DNA of 6,661 nt from CAZWRK01 sp964635875 (GCA_964635875.1 CAZWRK010000183.1:1-6661), one strand, 5' to 3'. Shown: positions 1 to 6,353, counted from the first letter of the stretch. A program made the numbers and translations. Notes: generated by a model from the letters alone, not told the origin.

Positions 1-110
1 ATGTTTATTTGTAAATTTTTCATGTTTTTATTCTCATAAAATTTTCTTCCCTCTAGCAATGATCATCGACATAAATTTTTTAGTATTGAGGTAAAATGTT
101 ATATCAATGC

Positions 111-115
111 AAAGG
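111..115 (+). promoter_or_regulatory. Ribosome binding site that fixes the start of the Hpt gene
   Basis: AAAGG lies eight bases before the ATG at 124, which is ideal spacing for a Shine-Dalgarno element. The in-frame GTG at 115 overlaps this element and has no purine-rich site of its own at proper distance. I therefore start the gene at 124 and not at 115. A second purine run, GAGG at 88-91, precedes another ATG at 96, but that ATG is in a different frame and opens only an 11-codon frame ending at 134. Confidence 0.6.
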
Positions 116-123
116 TGACGATA

Positions 124-879
124 ATGGAATCTAATTTGGATAAATTTCAACTGTTGCTAGAGAAAATGAGGGCCTCTTTTGTTGAAGAGCTGCCCGAGCG
201 ATGCGATACCATAGAGAATTTAATTTTTGATTTAGAAAAAAATTATAGCAAAGATATTTTCGATGATATTTATCGACATGTTCACAGCCTTAAAGGGAGC
301 GGCGGCACCCATGGTATTCCCAGTATCACGGCTGTTTGTCATCATTTAGAGAATAAATTATCCGAATATGAATTGAGTATAGACCATCATATAGCAAGTT
401 GTTTACTCTCTTATATTGATTTATTAAGAGATATTGCTGATTTAGAGCGTCGCAGTATCAAAGACTCTGCAAGCATAGAGCAAAAATTACTCAAGATCCA
501 AGCTAATTTCTCTCATAAAAAATACCGTATACTGCTCGCTGAGTCATCAGGAATGATGCGATCTTTATATGAAAGTATTCTCTCTACTTTTCCTGTTCAA
601 ATTACTTTTGTTGATGATGGCCTATCTGCCCTTCGCCATTTAACACAGGAAGATTTTGATATTTTGATTGTCGCAGGTGAATTGAAATGTCTAAATGGCG
701 TTGCTGTATCTTTAGCTTTACGCGCATCCGAATCAAAAAATAAAAATACAAAAATTATTCTGATTACAAGTAGAACACAATCTGTGCCAAAGTACGCTGA
801 CATAAATTATGTTCTACCTCGAAATGAGAAATTAGCTCAAAGCTTAGCTTCTGTTGCGCATGAGTTAATTAAAATTTAG
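124..879 (+). CDS. Hpt domain protein with a degenerate response-regulator receiver domain
   Basis: Probable cytoplasmic phosphorelay protein, about 251 residues from the ATG (numbers below count from the GTG three codons earlier). An N-terminal helical Hpt domain spans roughly residues 10-110. Its H-x-L-K-G motif (H57-S-L-K-G61) places the phosphorylatable histidine at H57. A receiver-like fold follows at about 137-254, beginning YRILLAESS. Three key receiver positions are lost: the acidic pair is E143-S144, the phospho-acceptor aspartate position is A187 (in LIVAGEL), and the lysine before proline is L234 (YVLPR). The switch threonine (T218) and a glycine (G195) remain. This receiver should not be phosphorylated in the usual way and may act in binding. 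No kinase is encoded nearby. The gene is very AT-rich (about 32-35% G+C on two sampled lines) and converges with the c-di-GMP gene, the stop codons overlapping. The domain calls are firm; the partner and pathway are unknown. Confidence 0.85.
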   Translation: MESNLDKFQLLLEKMRASFVEELPERCDTIENLIFDLEKNYSKDIFDDIYRHVHSLKGSGGTHGIPSITAVCHHLENKLSEYELSIDHHIASCLLSYIDLLRDIADLERRSIKDSASIEQKLLKIQANFSHKKYRILLAESSGMMRSLYESILSTFPVQITFVDDGLSALRHLTQEDFDILIVAGELKCLNGVAVSLALRASESKNKNTKIILITSRTQSVPKYADINYVLPRNEKLAQSLASVAHELIKI

Positions 880-3497
880 TGGGGTTTTTTCCACGAAGTT
901 TCATCCCCAAGGTGAGGGGATGGGCGTCCTATATGATAACCCTGTGCTAAATCAATGCCAATTTTAGCCAGCTCATCTAATACTTCTTGATCTTCCACAA
1001 ACTCAGCAACCACCTTAATTCCAAGCTGATGTGCCAAATCATTCATATTACGCACAAAAACGTGGTCTCTGGGGTCTCTTAAAATATTCATAATAAAATC
1101 GCCCTCTAGCTTTAAAATATCAACAGGGAAACGCCTTAAATAATGGAAGGATGAAAATCCAGATCCAAAATCATCTAAGGCAAGCTTAAACCCTGCCGAT
1201 TTTAAATCGCTCAAGAAACTTTCAAGCAAGCTCATATTTCGAACAGAATCACGCTCTGTGATTTCAAAAACAATCCGTTCAGGTGGAATGCCACTATTTT
1301 TAACAATTTGTTGTACTGAGTGTGCAAATTCGTTCAACACCAAAGACCTCGGTGATAAATTAAAGAAAATATATCCATCAAAATGGTGATCTTTAATTTC
1401 GGTGAGCGCTCGCTCAATCACGATCATATCCATCCGATGAATCACCCCCATTTTCTCTGCAATTTCAATAAACTGATCTGCACGCAAAATTTGCCCGTCA
1501 ATTTCCAAGCGGCTTAGGCATTCATAAGCGGCAATTTCTCCTGTTTTGACATCTAAAATAGGCTGAAAATAAGGAATGACTTGTTTTTCTTCAATTGCAT
1601 TAAGAACTTGAACGCTCCGCTGGCTAATATCCCTAAAGGCTTCCATGACGTCCTGTTCTGAAGGAATCGAGACGCGATCTTTACCCTCAGATTTGGCTTT
1701 GTACATCAGGTTATCTGCAAATAAAAATAAGTCTTTTGGTTCTTTTGCGTGCTCAGGGTAAACCGCCATGCCGATCGAAGTGGTTCCCTTAATAATAGAA
1801 CCGTCCGGCGCACTAATAGACATTTGCTCAACTGTTTGAAGAATGCGTTTCGCGGCTTCGGTTGTTTCTTGAAAATTACTTTCGGGTAAAATAATTACAA
1901 ACTCATCTCCACCATATCGAGAGAAAACATCATCATTACGCAGTGCTTTTTGTACTGTTTTAGCGAATTCTTGAAGATATTGATCGCCAATATGATGACC
2001 GTAACCATCATTGACGGTTTTGAAGTTATCCAAATCAAGAAGAAGAAGACCAAAGTGGTACTGATGCTTATGAGCACGAATCGTTTCATAGCCAAGCATT
2101 TCCCAAAATACACGCTGATTATATAAATCAGTCAGTGGATCGCGGGTTGCATAATACTCAAGGTCGCGCGTGTACTTATAAATTGCTTTGACGGAGCCAA
2201 TCACATTTAGCAGGGTTGAAAGTACGCTATCCATGACAAGGTGACGGGTTTCATCAACGGGTACATCCGCATGAACGCCAATTCCAACAATTCCGCCAAT
2301 CATTGGCGTATCGACGAAAAATGATTTAACGCGTAGCCGAACATCATTCTCTGTCAGCTCTAATAAATTATTTTCTTTTCTATTCGCAACGTTGTGGTGA
2401 ATATTCACCGTGGCTAAATCGCCAAATCGGGTATGGGAGCGCAATGCTTGTCGAATGTGCGCTTCCATCATGTTCAATGTGGATGGAGAGGGTTGAATTC
2501 TCCAAAATAGCTCTAAGTCGAATAGCTCTTCATCGATTTTAAAAATCGAAAACATCACGTGTGCTTCTAAAATCTGATTAATATCCTCTAGAAGCTGGCA
2601 AATATATTCTCTCCAATCTCTGACAACATCAGAGGTAATCACAAATTTTTCTAACAGGCTGATCTCAAATTTCAAGATGTCTTTATCAACGGCTGTGTCA
2701 TGCAATTTCTGAGAAAGATCTTGAATCGATGAAAATATTCTTTGGAACTCAATAAATCCTGCATCACGTTTCGCAAGCTGCAAATGGCTTAAATCATCGA
2801 TCTGGTTAATTTGCTCAACGCTGCTTTCAATGGTTGAAATCGAGTGATCAATACGCCGACTCACAAGCCGTACCACAAAGAAAGCGCCAAGCAATGCGAG
2901 AACCGAAAGCGCTAAAAGAGATTGACCCATTTCTTTTCGAGAGGCATCAATCGCTGTTTGAATATTTTGCCGAACATCAATAACGCCTAATACATCGCCA
3001 GTTTTTGCATTGACGTGGCACTTTAAGCATTTTTCTTCTGCAGATAACGGGAAAACATACCGAACTTCGCCCGGATTGACATGCGTCGTAATTTTTTCCC
3101 GCGAATCAAAAAAATCTTCTAGCAATGACGGCGCGGCGAGTACCAGAGGCTTGTTATGTTGAATCGCACTTTGAATCGCTTCATCAAAATGAGGTTGTTT
3201 AATTTCCCCGTAAATTTCTGCCACAATCGGGCCGCGATAAATTTGAATGACACCGCTTGAATCTTTCGCTGCAGAACTCGTTGCTTGAATAAATGATTCA
3301 GCTTGTTGGTGCGTCCATCCCGTACTCATCAATTCATACATCGACGCAAATGTCACTTTAGCCAGCGTATTCGAAGTTTGAACCGCATTGCTTCGAATCG
3401 TGCGCTCAAAAACATGCTGAACCAAAATGTAGCAGCTAAAAAAGAAAACCACTGCAACAATTGCAGAAGAGCCAAAAATGAAATTCTTAAGTTTCAT
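876..3497 (-). CDS. Membrane haem-c sensor diguanylate cyclase/phosphodiesterase (DUF3365-GAF-like-GGDEF-EAL)
   Basis: Predicted inner-membrane c-di-GMP enzyme of 873 residues. Order: membrane segment about 7-27; periplasmic DUF3365/Tll0287-like sensor about 40-190 with haem-c motif C157-L-K-C160-H161; second membrane segment about 192-212; HAMP-like linker to about 265; a GAF-like region about 280-440 that I cannot assign firmly; GGDEF about 450-610; EAL about 630-865. The GGDEF domain keeps D488, N496, D505 and GGDEF at 529-533, with an I-site R520-x-x-D523, so it should make c-di-GMP and be inhibited by it. The EAL domain keeps E659, R663, N713, E745, E748, D775-D776, K796, E832, E835 and Q852. 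Its signature is ECL, not EAL, and the KxD aspartate is E798. Phosphodiesterase activity is plausible but unproven. An in-frame TAG sits directly before the ATG, so no longer start exists; the ribosome binding site is weak. Which activity dominates cannot be read from sequence. Confidence 0.92.
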   Translation of the reverse strand: MKLKNFIFGSSAIVAVVFFFSCYILVQHVFERTIRSNAVQTSNTLAKVTFASMYELMSTGWTHQQAESFIQATSSAAKDSSGVIQIYRGPIVAEIYGEIKQPHFDEAIQSAIQHNKPLVLAAPSLLEDFFDSREKITTHVNPGEVRYVFPLSAEEKCLKCHVNAKTGDVLGVIDVRQNIQTAIDASRKEMGQSLLALSVLALLGAFFVVRLVSRRIDHSISTIESSVEQINQIDDLSHLQLAKRDAGFIEFQRIFSSIQDLSQKLHDTAVDKDILKFEISLLEKFVITSDVVRDWREYICQLLEDINQILEAHVMFSIFKIDEELFDLELFWRIQPSPSTLNMMEAHIRQALRSHTRFGDLATVNIHHNVANRKENNLLELTENDVRLRVKSFFVDTPMIGGIVGIGVHADVPVDETRHLVMDSVLSTLLNVIGSVKAIYKYTRDLEYYATRDPLTDLYNQRVFWEMLGYETIRAHKHQYHFGLLLLDLDNFKTVNDGYGHHIGDQYLQEFAKTVQKALRNDDVFSRYGGDEFVIILPESNFQETTEAAKRILQTVEQMSISAPDGSIIKGTTSIGMAVYPEHAKEPKDLFLFADNLMYKAKSEGKDRVSIPSEQDVMEAFRDISQRSVQVLNAIEEKQVIPYFQPILDVKTGEIAAYECLSRLEIDGQILRADQFIEIAEKMGVIHRMDMIVIERALTEIKDHHFDGYIFFNLSPRSLVLNEFAHSVQQIVKNSGIPPERIVFEITERDSVRNMSLLESFLSDLKSAGFKLALDDFGSGFSSFHYLRRFPVDILKLEGDFIMNILRDPRDHVFVRNMNDLAHQLGIKVVAEFVEDQEVLDELAKIGIDLAQGYHIGRPSPHLGDETSWKKPH
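902..922. terminator. Perfect 7-bp hairpin at the convergent 3' ends (possible weak terminator)
   Basis: CATCCCC at 902-908 and GGGGATG at 916-922 form a perfect stem with a 7-base loop, inside the last codons of the minus-strand gene. A second small stem (GTGG 879-882 with CCAC 891-894) lies beside it, and on the minus strand that one is followed by TAAATTTT. Neither strand has a classic long T-run, and the repeat sits in coding DNA, so a role in termination of either gene is only a possibility. Confidence 0.25.
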
Positions 3498-3594
3498 CTA
3501 GTCTTGGCGTGGCTCGATCTCTGATATCCCGCGTTGGCATTCAGAGTTGAAAATCACGCGCGCCTTTCGAGTCAGAATTGTTGATGGGTGAGGT

Positions 3595-3611
3595 CACATT
3601 TCAGCAATGTG
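3595..3611. repeat. Inverted repeat CACATT-TCAGC-AATGTG
   Basis: This is a perfect 6-bp inverted repeat with a 5-base spacer, about 100 bases upstream of the c-di-GMP gene. It is flanked by a wider pair, ATGGGT (starting near 3584) and ACCCAT (near 3634), so a two-tier stem is possible. It could be an operator or an mRNA leader structure of the minus-strand gene. A 6-bp repeat can arise by chance in a region this long. Confidence 0.3.
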
Positions 3612-3762
3612 CGGTATCGCTTTAATTCAGGCAACCCATGGTGTCCAGAAGAGTAGGTTTTTTGGCTTATGCGAGGAATCTTTATTCAAAATCTTTTTGA
3701 TTCATGTCTATGAAATGATTTTTATCAGAAAGGGTTTTCTATATTTCTATAAGTTATGAATT

Positions 3763-3791
3763 TTGTGCAATTAAATCTAATCCGTTATATG
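3763..3791 (+). promoter_or_regulatory. Candidate promoter of the TSUP transporter gene
   Basis: TTGTGC at 3763-3768 is followed after 17 bases by TATATG at 3786-3791, a fair sigma-70-like pair. A transcript from here would carry a leader of about 45 bases before the ATG at 3844. The gene's ribosome binding site is GAGG at 3833-3836, seven bases from the start. An alternative -10, TATAAG near 3748-3753, has no good -35 partner. Confidence 0.4.
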
Positions 3792-3843
3792 TGAACGCTG
3801 TACCATGCCTGTCAGCTCACACAATAAAGATTGAGGTTGCGTC

Positions 3844-4614
3844 ATGGAATGGGGATTTGTAGTAGCAGGCCTGCTGGTCGGTTTTATCGTCGGCATGACC
3901 GGCGTCGGCGGCGGCTCGCTCATGACGCCAATTTTATTGTGGTTTGGTATTCCGGCCTCGACCGCTGTAGGGACCGATCTACTGTATGCCGCGCTCACCA
4001 AAGCGGGTGGGGTTGTGGTGCATCACCGCCAAAAGCACGTTGATTGGAAACTGGTCATGACCTTGGCTGCAGGCAGTGTGCCTGCTTCGTTACTGACTTT
4101 GCTGTTTCTATCGACATTACCTGCAGGGGGCGAACATCAAGATGCGCTGCTGCGGTTCATGCTTGGCGTAGCGCTCTTTCTGACGGCCTTGGCGATTTTA
4201 GGCAAAGGCTGGCTGCTCCAACGCGTACCCGAGCGCTTTCGTGCGGCTGACTTTGTCCCCTCTCCCCGTCTGGTGGCCTTGGTCGGCGCGGTACTTGGTT
4301 TTCTGGTGACATTAAGCTCAATTGGGGCAGGTGCTTTGGGAACGCTGGCCTTATTCCTTCTCTATCCACTCCTACCAACCACGCGCCTGATCGGCTCGGA
4401 AATTGCGCATGCCGTGCCGTTGACACTGGTCGCAGGTTTAGGCCACGCCGGACTCGGCAACGTGGAGTGGTCGCTGCTCTTTACGCTTCTGTGTGGTTCT
4501 CTGCCAGGTATCTGGCTCGGGAGTCACCTTGCCGGTCGCGTACATGACCGATTCTTACGACCGGCCTTGGCGATCATGCTGGCGATTATTGGCGCAAAAC
4601 TGATGGTGGTTTAA
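3844..4614 (+). CDS. TauE/SafE (TSUP) family membrane exporter
   Basis: A polytopic inner-membrane protein of 256 residues, the usual TSUP length. Family members export sulfite, sulfoacetate or other small organic and sulfur anions. The N-terminal signature G17-M-T-G-V-G-G-G-S-L-M-T-P29 and its internal repeat near 152-167 (GFLVTLSSIGAGALGT) show the two-fold TSUP architecture. A GTD follows at 43-45. Hydrophobic segments lie at roughly 5-34, 43-60, 69-90, 100-122, 141-176, 187-199, 207-227 and 238-256. GAGG seven bases before the ATG supports the start; a TTG 13 bases upstream is in another frame. The gene is GC-rich (about 58-65% on two sampled lines), unlike the genes to its left. It stands alone on its strand between a divergent and a convergent neighbour. 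The substrate cannot be told from sequence. Sulfite is suggested only by the nearby FinR-like regulator and fpr. Confidence 0.88.
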   Translation: MEWGFVVAGLLVGFIVGMTGVGGGSLMTPILLWFGIPASTAVGTDLLYAALTKAGGVVVHHRQKHVDWKLVMTLAAGSVPASLLTLLFLSTLPAGGEHQDALLRFMLGVALFLTALAILGKGWLLQRVPERFRAADFVPSPRLVALVGAVLGFLVTLSSIGAGALGTLALFLLYPLLPTTRLIGSEIAHAVPLTLVAGLGHAGLGNVEWSLLFTLLCGSLPGIWLGSHLAGRVHDRFLRPALAIMLAIIGAKLMVV

Positions 4615-4618
4615 ACCA
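4607..4618. repeat. 12-bp perfect palindrome over the TSUP stop codon
   Basis: TGGTTTAAACCA is a perfect palindrome that includes the TAA stop of the transporter gene (4612-4614). It lies four bases before the large hairpin at 4622-4653. It has no loop, so it is more likely a chance feature or a protein-binding site than an RNA hairpin. Confidence 0.35.
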
Positions 4619-4621
4619 ATT

Positions 4622-4653
4622 GCGGGTGGATTGGCTAGCGCTGATTCACCCGC
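4622..4653 (+). terminator. 14-bp hairpin between convergent TSUP and hutC genes
   Basis: Arms 4622-4635 and 4640-4653 pair along all 14 positions in plus-strand RNA around the tetraloop TAGC. The outer seven pairs are perfect Watson-Crick (GCGGGTG with CACCCGC), and three of the inner pairs are G-U. Read from the minus strand, those three become A-C mismatches, so the hairpin is clearly stronger in the transporter transcript. It begins eight bases after the transporter's stop codon and covers the last codons of hutC. Only a short GTTT follows, so it is not a textbook intrinsic terminator. It may instead be a 3' end-stabilising structure or a partner of factor-dependent termination. Confidence 0.45.
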
Positions 4654-5372
4654 GTTTGCGAGCGTAATTTGTAGCGGCTACCGGGGTGTGTCAAACGCGC
4701 AAAACTCACTAAATGCTTATTCGACCATGTCCGCCGCAAAACTAAAATACACGGTTCATATTGTGGGATCGACAGTTGTTGCTGCACGGCGGCTGTCGGC
4801 AAAATCGCTTCAACTGTGTGCTCGATATCTGTCAGCGGGCACACCTGCATCAAATATTCATTGGGTGTGATTTTCAAAAAATCTTGCTCAAGATAATCCG
4901 GCGCCCAGTCTGGATTCACATAACGTTCTTCCAGCTGAATCGCGACGCCGTTTTCGTGATGCACAATCAAAGAATGAAACACCGCCCCGCCGACTTGAAT
5001 CCCCAAGCGCAATGCAATTTCTTCGTTTGCCTGTTCCGAGTGTAAGGTCAACACCTCGGCCTGATGCTGATGCCCGCGTTGGCGAATTTCGTCGGCAATA
5101 TTGTTGATATCAATCAGCGGCGACTCAGCTTTGCGCTCGGCAACGTACGTGCCGTCCCCCGCAAAGCGCTCTAACACGCCCGCTTCGGCCAAATCGCGGA
5201 TTGCTTTATTGACGGTCATGCGGCTGACGCCAAATTGCTGTGCTAATTCAATTTCGGTCGGAATGCGCCCGCCGGTCACAAAATGCTGATCACGGATGGC
5301 ATCGAGAATATATTGGCGGATCCGCAAATAATGCGGCTGACGGGGCGAGGACGCAGGAGGTAAAGAAGTCAT
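4635..5372 (-). CDS. hutC: GntR-family repressor of HutC type (histidine utilisation repressor)
   Basis: A cytoplasmic transcription repressor of 245 residues, the family's usual length. HutC binds hut operators and is released by urocanate. A winged helix-turn-helix occupies about 12-78 (PTEIELAQQFGVSRMTVNKAI across 38-58, wing ending GDGTYVAE). A UTRA effector domain follows at about 88-236. HutC-like stretches include NIADEIRQRGH (91-101), VFHSLIVHHENG (131-142), QLEERYVN with APDYL (146-161), RRTW (213-216) and ARLTHPGSRYKL (225-236). The ATG is the first possible start, since an in-frame TAA lies four codons upstream. There is no Shine-Dalgarno sequence. No hut catabolic gene (hutU, hutH, hutI, hutF/G) is in the window, so this copy is separated from an obvious target. 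Its target could be a distant hut operon or something else. The family assignment is strong and the exact regulon is unknown. Confidence 0.85.
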   Translation of the reverse strand: MTSLPPASSPRQPHYLRIRQYILDAIRDQHFVTGGRIPTEIELAQQFGVSRMTVNKAIRDLAEAGVLERFAGDGTYVAERKAESPLIDINNIADEIRQRGHQHQAEVLTLHSEQANEEIALRLGIQVGGAVFHSLIVHHENGVAIQLEERYVNPDWAPDYLEQDFLKITPNEYLMQVCPLTDIEHTVEAILPTAAVQQQLSIPQYEPCILVLRRTWSNKHLVSFARLTHPGSRYKLRSQTRVNQR

Positions 5373-5378
5373 GCTGCT

Positions 5379-5408
5379 ATTTTAACTGATCTCGCAAATC
5401 AAATGAAA
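5379..5408 (-). promoter_or_regulatory. Candidate hutC promoter, likely giving a leaderless mRNA
   Basis: On the minus strand TTTCAT (5403-5408) is followed after 18 bases by TAAAAT (5379-5384), a five-of-six match to the -10 consensus. Only six bases separate this -10 from the hutC ATG, which would put the transcription start at or next to the A of the ATG. The absence of a Shine-Dalgarno sequence before hutC fits this. Read-through from finR, ending 53 bases upstream, is the alternative source of transcript. Confidence 0.4.
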
Positions 5409-5425
5409 CGGCGTACTTTTGACGC

Positions 5426-6343
5426 TCAGGGAATCCCGCTCTCGCGCGCCATAATCCCCGCCGCCAGTGCTTGTCGGCACAGATCCAGAAAATGCTGCAA
5501 GCCCGGGGTCAGATATTTATCGCGGTGACGAATCAAGCAAAAACGCCGATGCAAATCCAAATACGGCGTCTCTAATTGCACCAAACTGCCACGGCGAAAA
5601 GCCTCTCGTAACGCCAGCTTCGAAATACAGCCCACCCCCAGCCCCGACTCCACCGCGCGTTTGATCCCCTCGGTATGCTCCAACTCCAGCCGGATCTCAA
5701 TATCCAAATTAGCCATTGCACAGGCGCGGTCAAACGCTGCCCGCGTGCCGGAGCCGCGCTCCCGCAAAATCCATTCCACGCGCGAAAAATCTGCTTCTGA
5801 TAACCGCCCTTGCTGTGCCAGCGGATGGCTCGGCGCACAAAATGCCACCAAGCTATCACCGCCCCATGGTTCACTCAGCAGCGCCGGATGATTCACGCTG
5901 TCTTCAATCAGCGCAATATCCAATTCAAAGCCCGCAATTTTATCGACGATATGCCGTGTGTTCGCGACATCTAAACGGACTTGGCTTTGCGGGTGCGCGC
6001 GCATGTACTCCGTGAGCACGCTCGGCAATAAATAATTGCCCAAGGTCAGCGTGGCCCCGACCGCCAGCGGGCCAATCGCCTCGCCTGCGCGCAATAATTG
6101 CTCCAGCCCATTGGCTCGATCTAACAATTCCACCGCACGCGGGAGCAAGGCATGTCCCAGTTCGTTGAGACGAAGCCGTTTGCCGATGCGATCAAATAGT
6201 TGCACCGAAAATTGCTTTTCCAGCTCGGACAGCGCGCCACTGACTGCCGACTGTGACAGATTCAGTTGCTCCGCGGCTCGGGAAATATTTTCTGAGCGCG
6301 CGACCCAGACAAAGACTTCCAATTGTCTAAATGTAAAGTGCAT
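5426..6343 (-). CDS. finR: LysR-type regulator of FinR/YeiE type, divergent from fpr
   Basis: A LysR-type transcription regulator of 305 residues, a standard length. The DNA-binding helix-turn-helix lies at about 4-62 with recognition segment LSQSAVSGALSELE (29-42) and FDRIGKRL (50-57). A periplasmic-binding-protein-like effector domain covers about 90-290. Its stretches VGATLTLGNYLLPSVL (95-110), WILRERGSGTR (191-201) and LELEHTEGIKRAVESGLGVGCIS (219-241) closely resemble Pseudomonas FinR and enterobacterial YeiE as I remember them. FinR activates the divergent fpr gene. Relatives have been linked to oxidative stress and sulfite/sulfur homeostasis. An in-frame TGA four codons upstream makes this ATG the only reasonable start; the ribosome binding site is poor. 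The head-to-head arrangement with fpr supports the FinR reading. I infer, and have not shown, that fpr is the target. Confidence 0.82.
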   Translation of the reverse strand: MHFTFRQLEVFVWVARSENISRAAEQLNLSQSAVSGALSELEKQFSVQLFDRIGKRLRLNELGHALLPRAVELLDRANGLEQLLRAGEAIGPLAVGATLTLGNYLLPSVLTEYMRAHPQSQVRLDVANTRHIVDKIAGFELDIALIEDSVNHPALLSEPWGGDSLVAFCAPSHPLAQQGRLSEADFSRVEWILRERGSGTRAAFDRACAMANLDIEIRLELEHTEGIKRAVESGLGVGCISKLALREAFRRGSLVQLETPYLDLHRRFCLIRHRDKYLTPGLQHFLDLCRQALAAGIMARESGIP

Positions 6344-6353
6344 ATCGCTTTTT

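Larger units (their letters stand above)
3498..3843. other. Divergent non-coding region of 346 bases between the c-di-GMP gene and the TSUP transporter gene
   Basis: I find no convincing gene here; the reading frames are short and lack coding character. The half nearer the c-di-GMP gene is of mixed composition; the stretch about 3657-3790 is strongly AT-rich with T-runs and should hold promoters. It contains an inverted repeat at 3595-3611, a looser one (TTCAT-GTCT-ATGAA, near 3700-3715) and a candidate transporter promoter near 3763-3791. The minus-strand promoter of the c-di-GMP gene must also lie here, but I cannot pick a credible -35/-10 pair. No c-di-GMP riboswitch of the GEMM type was recognised by eye. 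Confidence 0.7.

Noticed and set aside
1..95. Promoter for the Hpt gene
   Set aside because: The region is so AT-rich that several -10-like hexamers appear (for example TAAAAT at 37-42 and at 92-97), but none has a -35 at normal spacing, so I do not call one.
115..123. GTG at 115 as the start of the Hpt gene
   Set aside because: It overlaps the AAAGG ribosome binding site that serves the ATG at 124, and no other site precedes it at usable distance.
1895..2113. 72-codon minus-strand frame inside the GGDEF region
   Set aside because: It is a shifted frame of the large c-di-GMP gene, whose own frame carries the intact GGDEF motif through this stretch. There is no sign of a frameshift.
3536..3550. 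TGGCAT...TTGA resembling a sigma-54 promoter
   Set aside because: Ten bases after the GG at 3536-3537 comes TG, not the required GC, and the element points away from the c-di-GMP gene.
3498..3843. c-di-GMP (GEMM) riboswitch in the intergenic region
   Set aside because: I could not recognise the conserved GEMM core on either strand. A covariance-model search with the Rfam GEMM models would settle it.
4044..4426. Open frames within the transporter gene, including one on the minus strand at 4157-4426
   Set aside because: They lie wholly inside a recognisable TSUP gene and encode low-complexity Arg/Pro-rich sequence.
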